Assembly (NCBI GenBank): GCA_035079385.1
Contig: JAVHKY010000030.1
Span: 558,001 to 622,000, forward strand
Source: Aspidiotus rigidus
Lineage: Eukaryota; Arthropoda; Insecta; Hemiptera; Diaspididae
Reading direction: 5' to 3'
DNA length: 64,000 bases
Of this stretch, positions 47,942 to 60,209 are shown piece after piece (position 1 is the first letter of the stretch; each line of letters starts with the position of its first letter). Below the pieces are notes generated by a model, which saw nothing but the letters and a program-made list of their open reading frames with translations, was not told the DNA's origin and ran no database searches. Made by a program: the position numbers and the translations under genes.

Positions 47942-48182
47942 TGTCGGCGCATGCATAAAAATACTTCGTATTTAATTAGATTTTAATAATCACATTCAAA
48001 GTAGTCCCATACAAAGTACAAAGGTATCGTAATACAAAGGTAGTATAAAAGTAAAAGGAAAGGCATGGGCACAGAGTCTAATACAAAAGGTAACGAAACA
48101 ACAATCACAGCTAATTAGAACAAGACTTAATATAACTGACCGAGAGCGCACTCAACAGCTGCTAACTGCAGTTCTGCCGATA
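47942..48182 (-). repeat. Copia 5' LTR (241 bp), promoter-bearing
   Basis: Identical as read to the other LTR. On the minus strand it begins TATCGGCAGAACTGCAG and ends GCGCCGACA. It should contain the element's promoter and polyadenylation signals. Confidence 0.93.
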
Positions 48183-48578
48183 ATTAGTTTTTTATCAATA
48201 CAGTAAGTATGCAAAATGTGAAGTACCAGAGATCAATTCATTGAAAAAAATTGAAATTCCCAAAATTCCCGAAAATTGGGAATTCCCGGCCAAAATGAAC
48301 CGGAAACAAAATTCAAATTCCCAGGAACGGGAATTGGGAATTTCCAATGCCAACACTGCTTGCTAGGTCCAAATGGGGATTTTCAAGTTTTCTTCAAATA
48401 GGTAACTCAAAACAGAGCGATTCTGAAGAAAAAACAAAGAGAACCAAATTGAAGGAGCGTATAATTTCCTATAAGATGATTTGATTTTCAATCAAATCAG
48501 AACAATTTTCCATTTCCCATAAGAATTATAATGAAGAAATTGTCGACACTGGTGCACCTACAATATGCCCAGTCCAAA

Positions 48579-49480
48579 TCATGATAGAAAAATCACATGG
48601 AGCTGGGCACAACAGGTAGTTTCTCTTGAAAACTATCGGTATTACCGGCATAATTCCAATCCGTACCTATTTCGACCGATGTTTCAGTTTCAACGGTTTC
48701 AACGTTTCACACCCTATGTATGAAATTTCATTCTTTCTTCATCAGTGTGGTCGTCTTATGCGTTGAATTTTCATTCTTTTTCTATCAGTGCGGTCATGTT
48801 ATGCATATTAAAATTTTGTTAATAGTGTAAACATTTTCTTTTTCGTAATATTATTATTCTTTTTTTATCAGCTGCTAATTTCTCGTCGTTCATCGTAAGT
48901 AACTTATTTCAATAATTTATTTAATTTTGTCGATTCTAAGAATCAATACTCTTCCAATACTATTACTTTTAGCAAACAACGGATTTGACGACCAATGCAG
49001 CGAGCATTAGATGTAATACATATGATTCTACATGGCTCAACTTCCCGCATACACGAACATACAAAACGATTGACGAAATTATGCCGGATTGAAGTATCGG
49101 ATTCGATATTACCTACAGCAAATCAGTTCTGGTACAGGAACACGTATGTCCATGGTTTGTAATAATTAGTAAGTTATTTCAATAATTCAAAGGATCGATA
49201 TTCTTTCATCACTTTTAACAAACAAATCGTGCGATACAGACAGTCGTTCGGATTTGATAACCAATGAGATGTAATATCCATTTATGGCCTAAGTGCACGC
49301 GTACACGAAATGCAAAATGCTTGACAAAATTATACGAGATGAATGTATCGGGTACGATATTATCAACACGCATAGTTTTAGTACACAAACACGTACGTTC
49401 AAAAAGTGTTTCAAAATGTAGGTAGCTCGTAAGCTTACAAAAGTCATTGGTAATTGGCCTGTGATGTAAAGTATTGATTG
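48579..49480. other. AT-rich spacer, nothing recognised
   Basis: Sequence right of the nested elements. Two diverged stretches (about 48960-49150 and 49200-49400) share phrases such as AACAAACN...TTTGA..ACCAATG, ...CACGAAN.TACAAAA and ATTGACGAAATTAT, suggesting an old duplication. No gene supported. Confidence 0.35.
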
Positions 49481-49497
49481 TAATCCTTGAATTAAAG

Positions 49498-49650
49498 ATG
49501 AAAATGCATACCTTCATGCCTACGGTATCAATAGCAAGGAAGAAGATGACGAGCACGTCTACGGCGAAGTTGGAGACACAGAGATGGACGTACATGGTGA
49601 GGAAGCCAAATTGAGCAACGCCGTTCATACCACAAAAATAAGCACTCTAT
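49498..49650 (-). other. Possible orphan exon of a membrane protein
   Basis: A minus-strand stretch reads GMNGVAQFGFLTMYVHLCVS and then NFAVDVLVIFFLAIDTVGMK, hydrophobic and transmembrane-like, ending in a consensus donor AAG|GTATGC. Its codon third positions are GC-rich, unlike the AT-rich surroundings. About 400 bases upstream on the same strand another hydrophobic stretch (FGYFLFRELLSFFIVAPILR, near 49950-50030) may be a second exon. I recognise no family, and no complete gene could be assembled. Confidence 0.25.
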
Positions 49651-50099
49651 TGAACTTCACTCAATTGATTTGATAACGATCTGCAGTATTTTTTGTTGAC
49701 TCGGAACGGCCGAAGGAAAAACATCACACCTTCATATCAATGCGCAGGGGTTGCAATGTCGTTTATAGGAAGTGAGTTTGAAAATATAAAACGTCCAACA
49801 AGGAAACCTTCAATTTCATATTGATCCCTAGTCATGGAGTGTGTTACCGTAGCGCTTCAAGATAGATATGATTATTTTACTACTCGGTTTGTGATTTGAT
49901 AGGATTTCAAACTTATCAAAGAAGATTGATAAAATCGAACGAAGAGATGCCCAACGATCTGCTCGATACGAAGAATCGGAGCCACTATGAAGAATGAAAG
50001 GAGCTCGCGAAACAGAAAATATCCAAAAACCCAAGAGTTTGAGAGTGGACAGTAGTTTTCAGGTCGAATTCCAAGACAAAGAAGAAGGAGAATCATTCA

Positions 50100-51072
50100 C
50101 CGATGTTTGTGATATCGAGTTTAGGATGAGAGAGACAATCCATCACAAGTCCGAGTAAGAAAAGTGAGAAATTCCAAAATCTCATTACCGTTAACTTATT
50201 ATTTTTCTTTTTATCATTTATATGCGTTCTCCAGAAAATGAAAGAGTTGAGTTCCTCCGAATTTTGAATGAAAACATGAGTCATGAAGATCACTTTTATT
50301 TTATGTTTCTCGTTTTGGGTTGTGATAGAAAATTTCATGACTGGGTAACTTTTTTGCTAATTTTATTAGATCCCAAGCCTAATCTACAAAACTTGGGTGT
50401 TATTCTAAACTATTCACGAATTTTTGCTAAAAAAGAATTTCAGCTTCTTCTTGAAATCTGGCTCAGTGAGAATATTTCTAGTACCATTCAAGGGTCAACA
50501 GTCGGTCTCTCTTGATCGCGTTCATTCATCAATTTCAGTTCAACTTATTGAAACTCCTATCTTTGATAGTCTTTGGTATGGATAATGACGAGGATAATTT
50601 TTCAACACACACTCCACCTCGTCAGTGGTCGATTTTACTCCTCGCATTTGCGAGTTTTCAACGATTTTGTTTTCTTTTTTATTTCGTCTGTTCAATAATA
50701 TTTATTTATTGATCGATGCATCTACAACGCTGACAAAATTTTGATGAGCAATTCTAATTGGTTTTTCAGTCCTGCTGAGCTGTTTGCAATGCCAATCAAC
50801 GACTAAATATTAATTCGTTATTATCCAATTTTTTCAGTTTTGAGTCAACTAATCTTGAAAATTTTATGTTAATTTGATTATTTCATGACGTTAATATCTC
50901 ATTCTTTTCAATATACGGTAACTGGTTTCTTACCTCAAGTCTTCAGAAGATAACAATACAGATTGTGGTAAAGATTCTTTTTCTTTATTGTTGAGAAATT
51001 ATGCTGGTTTCAGCCAATCAATTGGAATATCTTCCTCCTTTCTCCAATTTTTATTTGGTACCATTCTTTTGA
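50100..51072. other. AT-rich spacer, nothing recognised
   Basis: Short overlapping open frames (50093-50338, 50222-50515, 50512-50712) carry no domain. No repeat of note. Confidence 0.3.
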
Positions 51073-51345
51073 TTATTTAATCACTCGAAAAGGTCTTCTG
51101 TATGGTGTTTCAAACGGGCGTTGGACTCTTCCCACTCTTAGGTAAACATGTGTTGCGTCCTTGAGATTTGGATAGCCAAATATTTTTTCTTTCTTTCGCA
51201 GATGTTGAGGTACTAGACGTGAATTTTGGAAAACTTGGCAAGTTCCCAAAGCAAGCTCCGCACAAGATATCCCTGAATTGCCTTTAGGGGCGGCGCGAAG
51301 TCCCAATAATACAGCAAGTAGCAGTGTCAATCAGTTGGTTTTTCC
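51073..51345 (-). pseudogene. Ty3/Gypsy-type integrase C-terminal fragment
   Basis: The minus-strand frame reads LLLAVLLGLRAAPKGNSGIS then CAELALG, and later THVYLRVGRVQRPFETPYRR then PFRVIK. This matches the end of Gypsy-type integrases (LLGIR....cs.AELvyG; HvfvR.dav..pl..PY.GPF.Vl). The rest of pol and any LTR were not found, so it is an isolated relict. Confidence 0.6.
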
Positions 51346-54125
51346 TTATTCAAGGCTGCATTCGAGAGACAGTGAATTATTATTTCTTGTATTTTATTTG
51401 AATTATTTATTGTTTGTATTGTCATTATCTCAATTATTTCAAGTATGAAATCAACCTTTTCAGGACTTCCTAGATCTATGAGGACTAACTTGATGATGAT
51501 CATACAGTCAGCAATGTCTACCACAAGAAAATTGGTTACAACGCAAGTAGTTCAATGGAAGAGAACGTTGACATTTTGATTGATATTCGTGCCACTATTT
51601 CACAGATTATAAACTTATTTTGCATGTACTTCTCTTGTAGTCCAAAATTTCAAGTAAAAATCAAATGAGCCAATAATTGAATAGCATTCCTTATTTTCAT
51701 TCTCGTCTTTTCTCTCCCAAAAGTTTATTTACTCAGTAAAGTAGGTAGATGAGATTTCCTATGTTGATAGAAACTTGATTGATATGAAGGTAGTTGACAA
51801 TGAGAGAAGATATGTCTTTACAAGCCGTAATAAGTGAGATGACAAATTTTACAGACACAATAGTAGTTTGCTCCAGTATTATACAATCGATTCCAATTGT
51901 TATTTACAGTCGGAATAATATTATTTTCAACTCATGTGGAACAAGAAAACTATGAAAACCCTCTTTTGCTGTCAGCGAGTGCTCAGGGGATATTCATGTG
52001 TCACCCCCTCTAACCTTTACAAATTATGTATATTTTATAAATTAAGTCCGAACTTTCAATAGTAATTCCACTGAGGTCTGGTTATGAAGGGGTGCTTGTA
52101 AGTTCAGATGATGGATATACCAAATTGTGGGAAATCTGATCAAAATTTGTGAAATTTAGGGGGGGCATACACAAGCATGTAAAAGTTTAAAAACGTAAAA
52201 CAATTGAGAACTGAGGCGTGTAGTCCAAATTTTAATACAATGCTAAAGGAATTTTAAAAGACACAACACAAATTCTGGGGATATCTTGAAGCCCAGCAAT
52301 GGCGGAAAGTTATACCTGAAAAGCACTCGCAAATGTAGAAATTGCAGCACAGAATACACGATCAAATAAAATTAAACCAAAATACACACCCCTCAAACTC
52401 AATGGGTTGTACATTTGAAGGAATCATTAAAAACTTGTTGACTGGGAGCTCACTGCAAATTTTTTAATTGGAGGGATCTAAAATTACCATACACTTATTT
52501 TTCGAGTGTTTTAAAAGAGAAATGATGTCCTTGAAGTCTGGTAGCACTGATTGGCCGGAGACAAAATTGCGTTAGTAGAAAGTTTTTGATGTGGTCCTGA
52601 CTACCTCAGACATCTTGTGCTCCTAAACTTCCCTCATTCCTCCGTCAGCTTTTACATTAATACCTGTTGTACCATTTTACTTCAATGGCCAGACGGTATC
52701 CACCTCATAACTTTGAGCGTTGTTCAGCCACAGCAACAAATTCCTTTAGCCCTTAATGTGCTGGGTTTCGAAAAGTTTTTAAATTTGGAATTTACGCGTA
52801 AAATCTGATAAATGTATCCCTACATAACACGAATATCAAAAAAAAAATAGGAAAAGTCGGTAAAAAATTCACTTCTACCCCTTTCATTTTTGCAGGGACC
52901 CTATGTGCCAAAAATGTCACATAGGACATTACGGTTGTTGGGTGTAAAGCATAAATGTCATGTTTTCACAAGCGGAGAAGTAGTTTGTGCTCATTTTATC
53001 ACACCAAAGAAGATTGTTTTGAAAGTTATAGGAGTTCCTTTCAGAACAATGCCTAAAATTAGTTTTCCCAAGGTATTTTACAAGTTTAATTTTAGTGTCA
53101 TTCGAACAAAAGTGCTATTTTATTACGAACGGATATTTTTTGGACCTTCTTTGACGCGTGGCGCGATTGACTGGCCCAAGGAGCGGGGTTTAGGTAACCT
53201 CTGAAAGTCCCACCACCAACCACCTTTCACCTCCTCATGACCTCCTTATCAAATGGTTTACTTTAAATGTACCTACTGTTGAATCGGAAAATATAACCTG
53301 TATTATCACTTGGCTACTCTGACGATAAGAATCAAGAGTATTGTCAATACCGGTACTAAACACTCACGACGGTATTTGCTAAAACTTCATCTGGGAACCA
53401 AGAAAAAGGCTGGCAAATAAAGCTTCACGCTATATTAATAACAATATTGAACACTAAAACATGATTTCTTCTAATATCGGCGAATCAGAGGTGAATATAG
53501 CTGTAAGTTAGGCGATGAATTTGAAAGCGAACGGAGTTTTTCATATGGAAGGGTGTGGTATTATCTTAAATGAAAACTGTTTTAGGTCCTGGTTTGGACC
53601 CATCCGCATAGTAAAGCAAATGGAAGGAAAATTCTGTTGAAATAATTTTGTTGATTTGTCGTTGGTAAGTATATGAAATGAGCTATTTTAGGGATTTCTG
53701 TGAGAGCGAGACAAATGTCGAGGATAGGAGTTGGCTGCCAAGGGAGGTGTGCTCATTCTTGTGTCAGGTCGTTTTCTCAAAAAGAAATTTTATGAAAACC
53801 CCTGTGCCATTGAAAATATTCAAGAAGAAAAATTCTCTCCCCTCTAAAAAGACGGCGATGCTGCACAGTCGTCGTTACAATGGGCTGGATTTATTGAAAT
53901 ACTCTTCCATCCAAGGAAAAAAAATGAGCCGTAAGGGGGCGGGGTTGCAGAAATTTTTTCTTGGGCTCTCTTTTTTTCTACAGAGCTAGTTTGCTATCCA
54001 TCACGATAAAGTAGGAACCTGTATATATTTCCTCTTTCAGAGAAAACCGCGCTCAGTGAACTCGCTTGAAAAATGATCCCTTCTTTCCTGTTTTAGAGAG
54101 TACTTAATTTTGGAAGTAAAACTTT
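51346..54125. other. AT-rich spacer, nothing recognised
   Basis: Several short plus-strand open frames (52617-52808, 52890-53204, 53678-53989) have no recognisable domain or splice context. The sequence may be old repeat debris. Confidence 0.3.
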
Positions 54126-54600
54126 TAACAGGGAACCTGTTTTATGGGGGGCGTTTTGAGAAATTTGCGTCCAGCAAAAAACTTTGAAAAATTTCGACTC
54201 TCGAGCTATATATGATAGGAGGGGGACTTGGAAAAATTTCGACTCTCGAGCCATATATGGTAGGAGAGGGACATGGAAAAATTTCAATTCTCGAGCTATA
54301 TGTGATAGGAGGGAGACTTGGAAAAATTTCGACTCTCGAGCTGTATATGATAGGAGGGGGACTTGGAAAAAATGTAGACTCTCGAGCTACCATATATAGC
54401 TCGAGATAGACAAATTTAGACTCTCAAACTATATTATACTAGCCTTATAGTAGGTCTAGGCGTTCTTTATACTAGCTTTATCTAGGCCTAGGCTTCCTTG
54501 AATTCTCAATACCAATACCCATTTGACTCATAAAACAGGTTCCTTGCGTTCCTCGTTTAACTTCGTTAAGGAAGCCGTCGTTTTTTGTACGCTCGTATGA
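54126..54600. mobile_element. AACAGGG...TTTTAT repeat module with 45-bp minisatellite (copy A)
   Basis: The module begins AACAGGGAACCTGTTTTATG and ends with the inverse CATAAAACAGGTTCCTTGCG followed by a TTAACTTCGTTAAGGAAGCC tail. Between them, at about 54190-54400, are five copies of an exact 45-bp period (TCTCGAGCTATATATGATAG, GGGGGACTTGGAAAAATTTC). Because 45 is divisible by three the array is open in several frames; these are not genes. Copy B lies at 59566-60065. Confidence 0.7.
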
Positions 54601-55268
54601 AGAGCCTGTTCTCTACTATAAAGGGGAACAATTCTATGAGAAATCGTTCCGTGAAAAACGTTTGCCAATCGCTGTCCGTCGAGGATTTTTTCTTTTCCTC
54701 TCCTACCCTCCGTGAGACTACGAAAATTTTGACTCTTGTATTATATAAACAAAAATTGTAGAATAATTTTATCTCAAATTTCTACACTTTGATTGCTTTT
54801 CACGGATTGGGGAAAGACGTGTTGCTGTATGCGTATGATCGGTACCTTTTTTTTTACCAATCTCATGCCCGCAGCAAGATTGCTCCTTCCGTATTGTGCA
54901 CATTCTCCGAAAAAGCTATCAGATAACATGCATTCAGCAATCACACGAATTCGGTGTAACAAAAAGAAAACCCGGAATTGATGAAATCGTTCTTTAAATA
55001 CGCTGCTGAGACGTAAAGAAAAAAAGAATCAATCATTTCTAACTCAAACCAACCAGGTTCTATACCTCCTGAAGTCGATAAAAAAACTGAATTCTAATAC
55101 GCATCAGAAAGAAAGACAAAAACCACGAAGGATTGAAGCAAAGAAAATATAACAATCAGTTCCAACCCTACGATAGTGTCTTGCCATAGTACTGGCAAAG
55201 CTTTAGTAGGGAGGGACTAGATAGAAATAACCTTTTTATCAGAATAGGTACCTAATTGCGTTCCACAA

Positions 55269-57743
55269 GTGGAGTGGTCTTACTTACTATCCTGCTCCGA
55301 CCACTGGTATATATCATATGACATTCCAATCTCAGATGATGAGGAAGGACATCTTTCTGCTGTTCCAACCTATGGCCTCACCACAAATACTGAGCAGTTT
55401 CTTGAGGAGACATCTGTCTTCCCCACACTGCCTCCAACCTCTGCCGATTACTACATTGATACATCTTTTTCACGTATAAATGATTGGCTCAAGTATGCGA
55501 TGGATGCCCACTCACGGGTTAAGCGTTATAACCCAAAAACCACTTGGCGGACACCAAAAATGACACAATCAAAAAGCTAATCCACCGCACTCAAAGACTG
55601 ATTAAGCGAACTCGCAACCATGTAAGAAGGAATCTCCTTCTCACGGTAGAAAGTATTCTTCGCAAAATCTATAGACGAGAGATCCGACATAGTGAGGACA
55701 CTTCTTGGCTGAAGTTTATCACAACTGGTAAAGCTTGGGGAAAACCCTATAAAACTATCGTCAAGAGTACAAAGAAAGTACCTTTACCACTGTATATCAA
55801 AGACACAGAGGGCCAGACCTCCACCAATCTCAACGAAACCATTAAATTTTTCCTTAAAGATAAATATCCCAGAGCCAACATAGGTGCCCACAATGACCTC
55901 GGTAATGAACTGGTTGAGATTATTCCTGATCCCAACTGGGCCCCTAATGGTCTTATAAATTACATTAAGAAGCGGAATAACCACACCCACCCGGAATTGA
56001 TGGAATCCGTTATGGGATTGTCAAAAAATTCTACAAACTTCATGGGGATAAATACTTTGCCCTTATGGTAGAGGCAACCCGGCGTGGCATTTTCCTCCAA
56101 TGTCATAAGACCGCTGGCCTAACAATCATACCAAAAGATGAGAAATCTCAAGAAACGACTGAAGGTTTTCGACCCATTTCAAAAATTAATTGCATGAGCA
56201 AAGTCTTTGAAGGATTTTTAGCCTATGAAATAGAGCAAGAATTCGAAACTAAGAACAACCTTCATCAACGCCAGTTTGGCTTCCACAAAGGAGTTTCCAC
56301 TGAAGAAGCCATCCGTCTTGTAGACGGCAAAATTCGTAGTACCAGAGAGAGTAAGAAACTTGCAGCTTGCGTCTCAATAGACATTAAAGGCGCCTTTGAT
56401 AAAGCCTCTCATACATCCATCATAAGATCCATGAGAAGAAAAGAAATCTGTGAGAATCTTATAGCTACCATCGACAACTATCTGACAAATAAGTCCAGTA
56501 CTTTCCTTGGTCAGAAACGGAAACTCAATAGGGGTTGCCCCCAGGGATCTGTTCTGGGCCCATTATTATGGAACTTGGCGTACGACCTGGTTCTTCAGGA
56601 GATTGACCAACGTGGTGTATAGCAGTGTTGTTACGCAGATGACACTCTGCTCATGATCAAGGCAAAGAGTGCCCCTGAACTAAAGAAGAAGGTTGTCACC
56701 CTACTGTCATTCATTGATGGCGAACTAGCCAAACATGACCTCGAAATGAACGTTTCCAAAACTGCCATCCTCATAATAGATGGTCAAAGCTATCGAAATA
56801 TAGATGCTGCAGAATTGTCTGAAATCAACTTCCGAGGTACAACTATATCCACTAGCCGTAAGATGAAATACCTTGGTGTGATCATTGACGATCGATTACT
56901 TTACAACGAACATTGCTCATACATAAGTGTGAAGTGTGAAGCAATAGTTAATAAGTTACGCATTGTTTGCCCAAATATGGAAGGCTACTCCAATAGTGCT
57001 CGCCGAATAATGTTTCAAGCCACAGTAGGTGCGCTATGGTGGTATGCATCAACAGTATTTAGTCACAGGCTTTTCATACAGTGCAATCGAAAAAAAAACA
57101 AAGCAAGCCATAAAAAAGCCATGGCTTCAACCGCAAGAGCTTACAAAACAGTGGGCTATCTCCCACTAACAATACTCACTTACTGGCCACCGATGGAACT
57201 TGAAGTATTGGAACGTTCGATAATATTTGCACACAGAAGAGGGTGGGTAGCCAATGAATATCCCCTTCATCTACCCGAACTCCTCCCGAACCAAGATGTC
57301 CATGAAATCCAACTAGAGATCCATAAAGAAATAAGGAGAGTATGGGAGGAGGAGTGGGAAGAATATGTCCCCTCCCTCCTTAAAAGCAATATTTTCAAGA
57401 GAGCCTCATACCGACAATTGAGGATGCAAGGAATGCTCCAATCTATGAAGATTTCTTCCTCTCTCAAGCGTTAACAGGACATGGCTGTTTTCGCAAGTTT
57501 CGCCATACTATTGGTAAAGTGGTTTCTCCATTATGCCCGATGTGCCCCAGTGAAATTGAAGATGCTGTCCACGTTTTCACCAGATGCCCCCGTTTCCATA
57601 AGGGCAGACCACCTGGTAACATCTGCCTCGAGACGGGTTGGATCAAGTACATGAAGTCCGTAGTTTGTGAACTCTGGATTGAGGAAAATGGACCACTAAG
57701 GAATAGCGCCTCTCACTATCATCGTGTACCACACCATTCCTAG
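55269..57743 (+). pseudogene. 5'-truncated, decayed R1-like LINE
   Basis: The first part holds only the end of an endonuclease (SYLLSCSDHWYISYDIPI). The reverse transcriptase follows: GFRPISKINCMSKVFEGFL, QFGFHKGVSTEEAI, SIDIKGAFDKASH, GCPQGSVLGPLLWN and CYADDTLL. A C-terminal knuckle CPMCPSEIEDAVHVFTRCPR ends it. Breaks are visible: frame changes near 55550, 56010 and 57460, and a TAG at 56620-56622 just before the YADD box. The frameshifts and the missing 5' half make it non-functional. Motif style suggests the R1/Jockey group; the clade is not certain. Confidence 0.85.
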
Positions 57744-58998
57744 ATAGGCAGGGCACAGAATGGTGTCTCATCTCGCATAATGTGATCAAGATCATTAATG
57801 GTTCGTACCAGTGAATACTTTACACGTTGTAAGAAAACAGTGCCTACGTACCTGATGACAACCACACTGACCACCCAAAGTGATTCTCGTCCCATAATCA
57901 TCTGACCTATTCATTCCAAGTATCAAGGATGGATTCCGGGAAGTAAGCGGCTTCCTGTAACCCTAGCGGTATGTGGGACAGAAATCCTTGAATACTTACC
58001 CCTTTCACCATTCACATCTCTTCCCGAATTGTAAGTCACTAAGGGTGAAGAAGATCATACCACATCTACCAGGTCACCTATACCTGTAAGTAAATGTTAA
58101 AGCGGACTCGGGTGTTTGACAGTCCTATGCGGACAATCGAGATAATATGACCAACTTATATATTTTTTCGCGCTGACTCCGAAAAAAAATATTTTTTTCC
58201 GATACACTCCTGAAAAACTTGGTTTTTGCATAAAACCGCACTAGGTGGACAGTCCGTTCAAGACATGATTGAATCTAAGTCCGTCAAAGGCGGCAGTGTT
58301 TAATTTCACACATGTCCGCCAAAGATATTACACTATTGTCCGTGTAAGGAAACGGAAATATAGAGTGTAACACTCATTAAAGATGGGAAATCTCGTTCTT
58401 TTTTTTCTGTACGTCTAAGTTCATTACAAAACGCCTGTAGGTGTGTCAATCATGTAGTCCGCTTAGTGCCCGACAACGGAGCGATTTACGAATATTATTG
58501 ATGGGAATGAGATGAAAAAGTAAAAAGGTTAGGATACAAATTTCCATGTGGCTATTTTTCATATTGTTGCTGCTCTTCAAATAATATTGTGCACCAATTT
58601 GGAATATAAATCAATTTAAATTATTGTATGAGAAAAGCGTCAAGGAAGCCGAAGGTCCAAGTTTGTCGATACCAGACCAAGACCCTATAGTATGTAGAGT
58701 CAATTCTGTTGACAAAATGTTATGGCTCATTTTAATCCACACAAATTAATTGATATATTTGAATGAAATTTACAATTTTATGACTATCTAGCTGAAAACG
58801 TGTTTGTAATAATATTTAACAGGCTTATAGGTGATCTATTTTGCAAGAAGGTACTGTGCCATAGCTTGCGCACGACATTCACAGGATACTAACATGGATC
58901 ATATTACCGTAGAAACCTTCTTCCGACAACCTCAGATCGACTTCAACTTGATGGCTATTCCAATCTTCAATGTCGAAATTTCATCATTATTTAATTAC
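57744..58998. other. LINE 3' region and spacer, nothing else recognised
   Basis: The first few hundred bases may be the LINE 3' UTR; no clear poly(A) tail or target duplication was found. A patch with TGGACAGTCCG/GCGGACAATC motifs lies at 58090-58330. No gene supported. Confidence 0.3.
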
Positions 58999-59040
58999 AA
59001 ATTTCTCAAAAAGCCCCCCATAAAACAGGTTCCCTATTAA
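58999..59040. repeat. Inverted end of the AACAGGG...TTTTAT family
   Basis: This stretch (CAAATTTCTCAAAAAGCCCC then CCATAAAACAGGTTCCCTAT) is the near-exact inverse of the start of copy A at about 54128-54169. It is a solitary or truncated module end; a further related start lies at 59229-59300. Confidence 0.6.
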
Positions 59041-59565
59041 AATGGATACCGTTTTATCTCCAGAATCGAAAAGGTATTATGTCCATTTTCTCCTTTTTGT
59101 ACACCAATTGGCTTAGCCTCTTCAACGACTCATATATGCACAGCTTCAAACACCATAAGTCTCCCTTCTGTCATATATTACAGGTCGTGAGTCAAAATTG
59201 TAAATAACTGGGAGGTTGAAATTTTAACAGGAAACCTGTTTTATCGGGAAGGGAAAACGTCCGCCGTCCGACCGGACGGTAAAGCTCGGAGCTTGAAAAT
59301 TTTCCATGTCACCCTCCTATCATATAGAGCTCGGTGGTCGGTGTATGTAGCCTGAAACGTAGCTCCTTCAAATACATGATAACTCGTAATGCAATGCTGC
59401 ATACACCAATTGACTTAGGCCCTTTTATGCAACGCTTCAAACACCATAATACTTGGAGCGTCCTTCTAAGATATTCTGAGTCCCCTTCCTACCATATATA
59501 GCTCGAGAGTCGACATTTTTCCAAGTGCCCTCTCATCATCATATATTCCAAGTCCCCGCTTTTTA

Positions 59566-60065
59566 ACAGGGAACCTGTTTTATGGGGGGCTATTTGAGAA
59601 ATCTGGCGTCCACCGTCCGCCGTCCGCCGTCCAGCGAAAAACTTAGAAAAATTTCTACCCTCGAGCCATATATGATAGGAGAGGGACTTAGAAAAATTTC
59701 GACTCTCGAGCTATATATGACAGAAGGGGGACTTAGAAAAATTTCGACTCTCGAACCATATATGGTAGGAGGGGGACTTGGAAAAATTTCGACTCTCGAG
59801 CTATATATGATAGAAGGGGGACTTAGGAAAATTTCGACTCTCGAGCCATGATAGGCGAGGGACTTGGAAAAATTTCGTCTCTCGAGCGAGAAAAATTTAG
59901 ATTCTCAAACTATATTATGATAGGCTTATAGTAGGTCTAGGCCTTCTTTATACTATCTTTATCTAGGTCTAGGCTTCCTTGAATTTTCAATACCAAATCC
60001 CATTCGACTCATAAAACAGGTTCCCTGCGTTCCTCGTTTAACTTCGTTAAGGAAGCCGTCGTTTT
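59566..60065. mobile_element. AACAGGG...TTTTAT repeat module with 45-bp minisatellite (copy B)
   Basis: Same organisation as copy A: AACAGGGAACCTGTTTTATG start, a GTCCGCCGTCC patch, about five 45-bp units at 59645-59880, and a CATAAAACAGGTTCCCTGCG end with the TTAACTTCGTTAAGGAAGCC tail. The flanks of the two arrays are highly similar, so the modules are copies of one element. Confidence 0.7.
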
Positions 60066-60209
60066 ATATAACTCAAGCTCTCCGATAATAATATATGTAG
60101 CTCCAAATACCAAACCTGTGACATCACAATTCAATGACGTCATATACTTTTTCTCTCCCGCTCTATTGATATAAAAATTTATTTCAATTTTAGTTTTTGA
60201 TAATTGAGT

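Larger units (their letters stand above)
40845..48182 (-). mobile_element. Young full-length Ty1/Copia LTR retrotransposon, 7338 bp
   Basis: Two LTRs of 241 bp (40845-41085 and 47942-48182) read identical by eye. The host 5-mer ATTAG flanks both sides (40840-40844, 48183-48187). LTR ends are TGTCGGC...GCCGATA, an imperfect inverted pair. Reading on the minus strand, TGGTTAACCACGG follows the 5' LTR directly, a candidate primer-binding site, and a purine tract with GGAGGGAG precedes the 3' LTR. The internal region encodes gag and a complete pol. All signs indicate a recent insertion. Confidence 0.95.
40597..48358. mobile_element. hAT-like MITE (interrupted by Copia)
   Basis: The left end CAGTGTTGACAAATTTCC and right end ...CCAACACTG (48358) are inverted, and both subterminal parts are rich in TTCCCGGGAA-type motifs. 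Flanking 8-mers CTGGCTAG (40589-40596) and CTTGCTAG (48359-48366) match at 7 of 8, as expected for a hAT 8-bp target duplication. Without the Copia and its 5-bp duplication the element is about 419 bp. No transposase frame remains. Confidence 0.75.
40358..48578. mobile_element. Outer terminal-inverted-repeat element (interrupted)
   Basis: Left arm 40358-40393 and right arm 48543-48578 are inverted copies, 33 of 36 bases matching (TTTGGACTGG.CATATTGTAG...). TCAT lies immediately outside each arm, a possible 4-bp target duplication. Without the inner insertions the element would be about 450 bp. It holds no transposase and was interrupted by the hAT-like MITE. Confidence 0.65.

Noticed and set aside
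54184..54409. Four overlapping open frames on both strands
   Set aside because: They arise from the 45-bp period being a multiple of three.
54190..59880. CRISPR-like appearance of regularly spaced repeats
   Set aside because: The units are contiguous with no unique spacers, and the DNA is eukaryotic.
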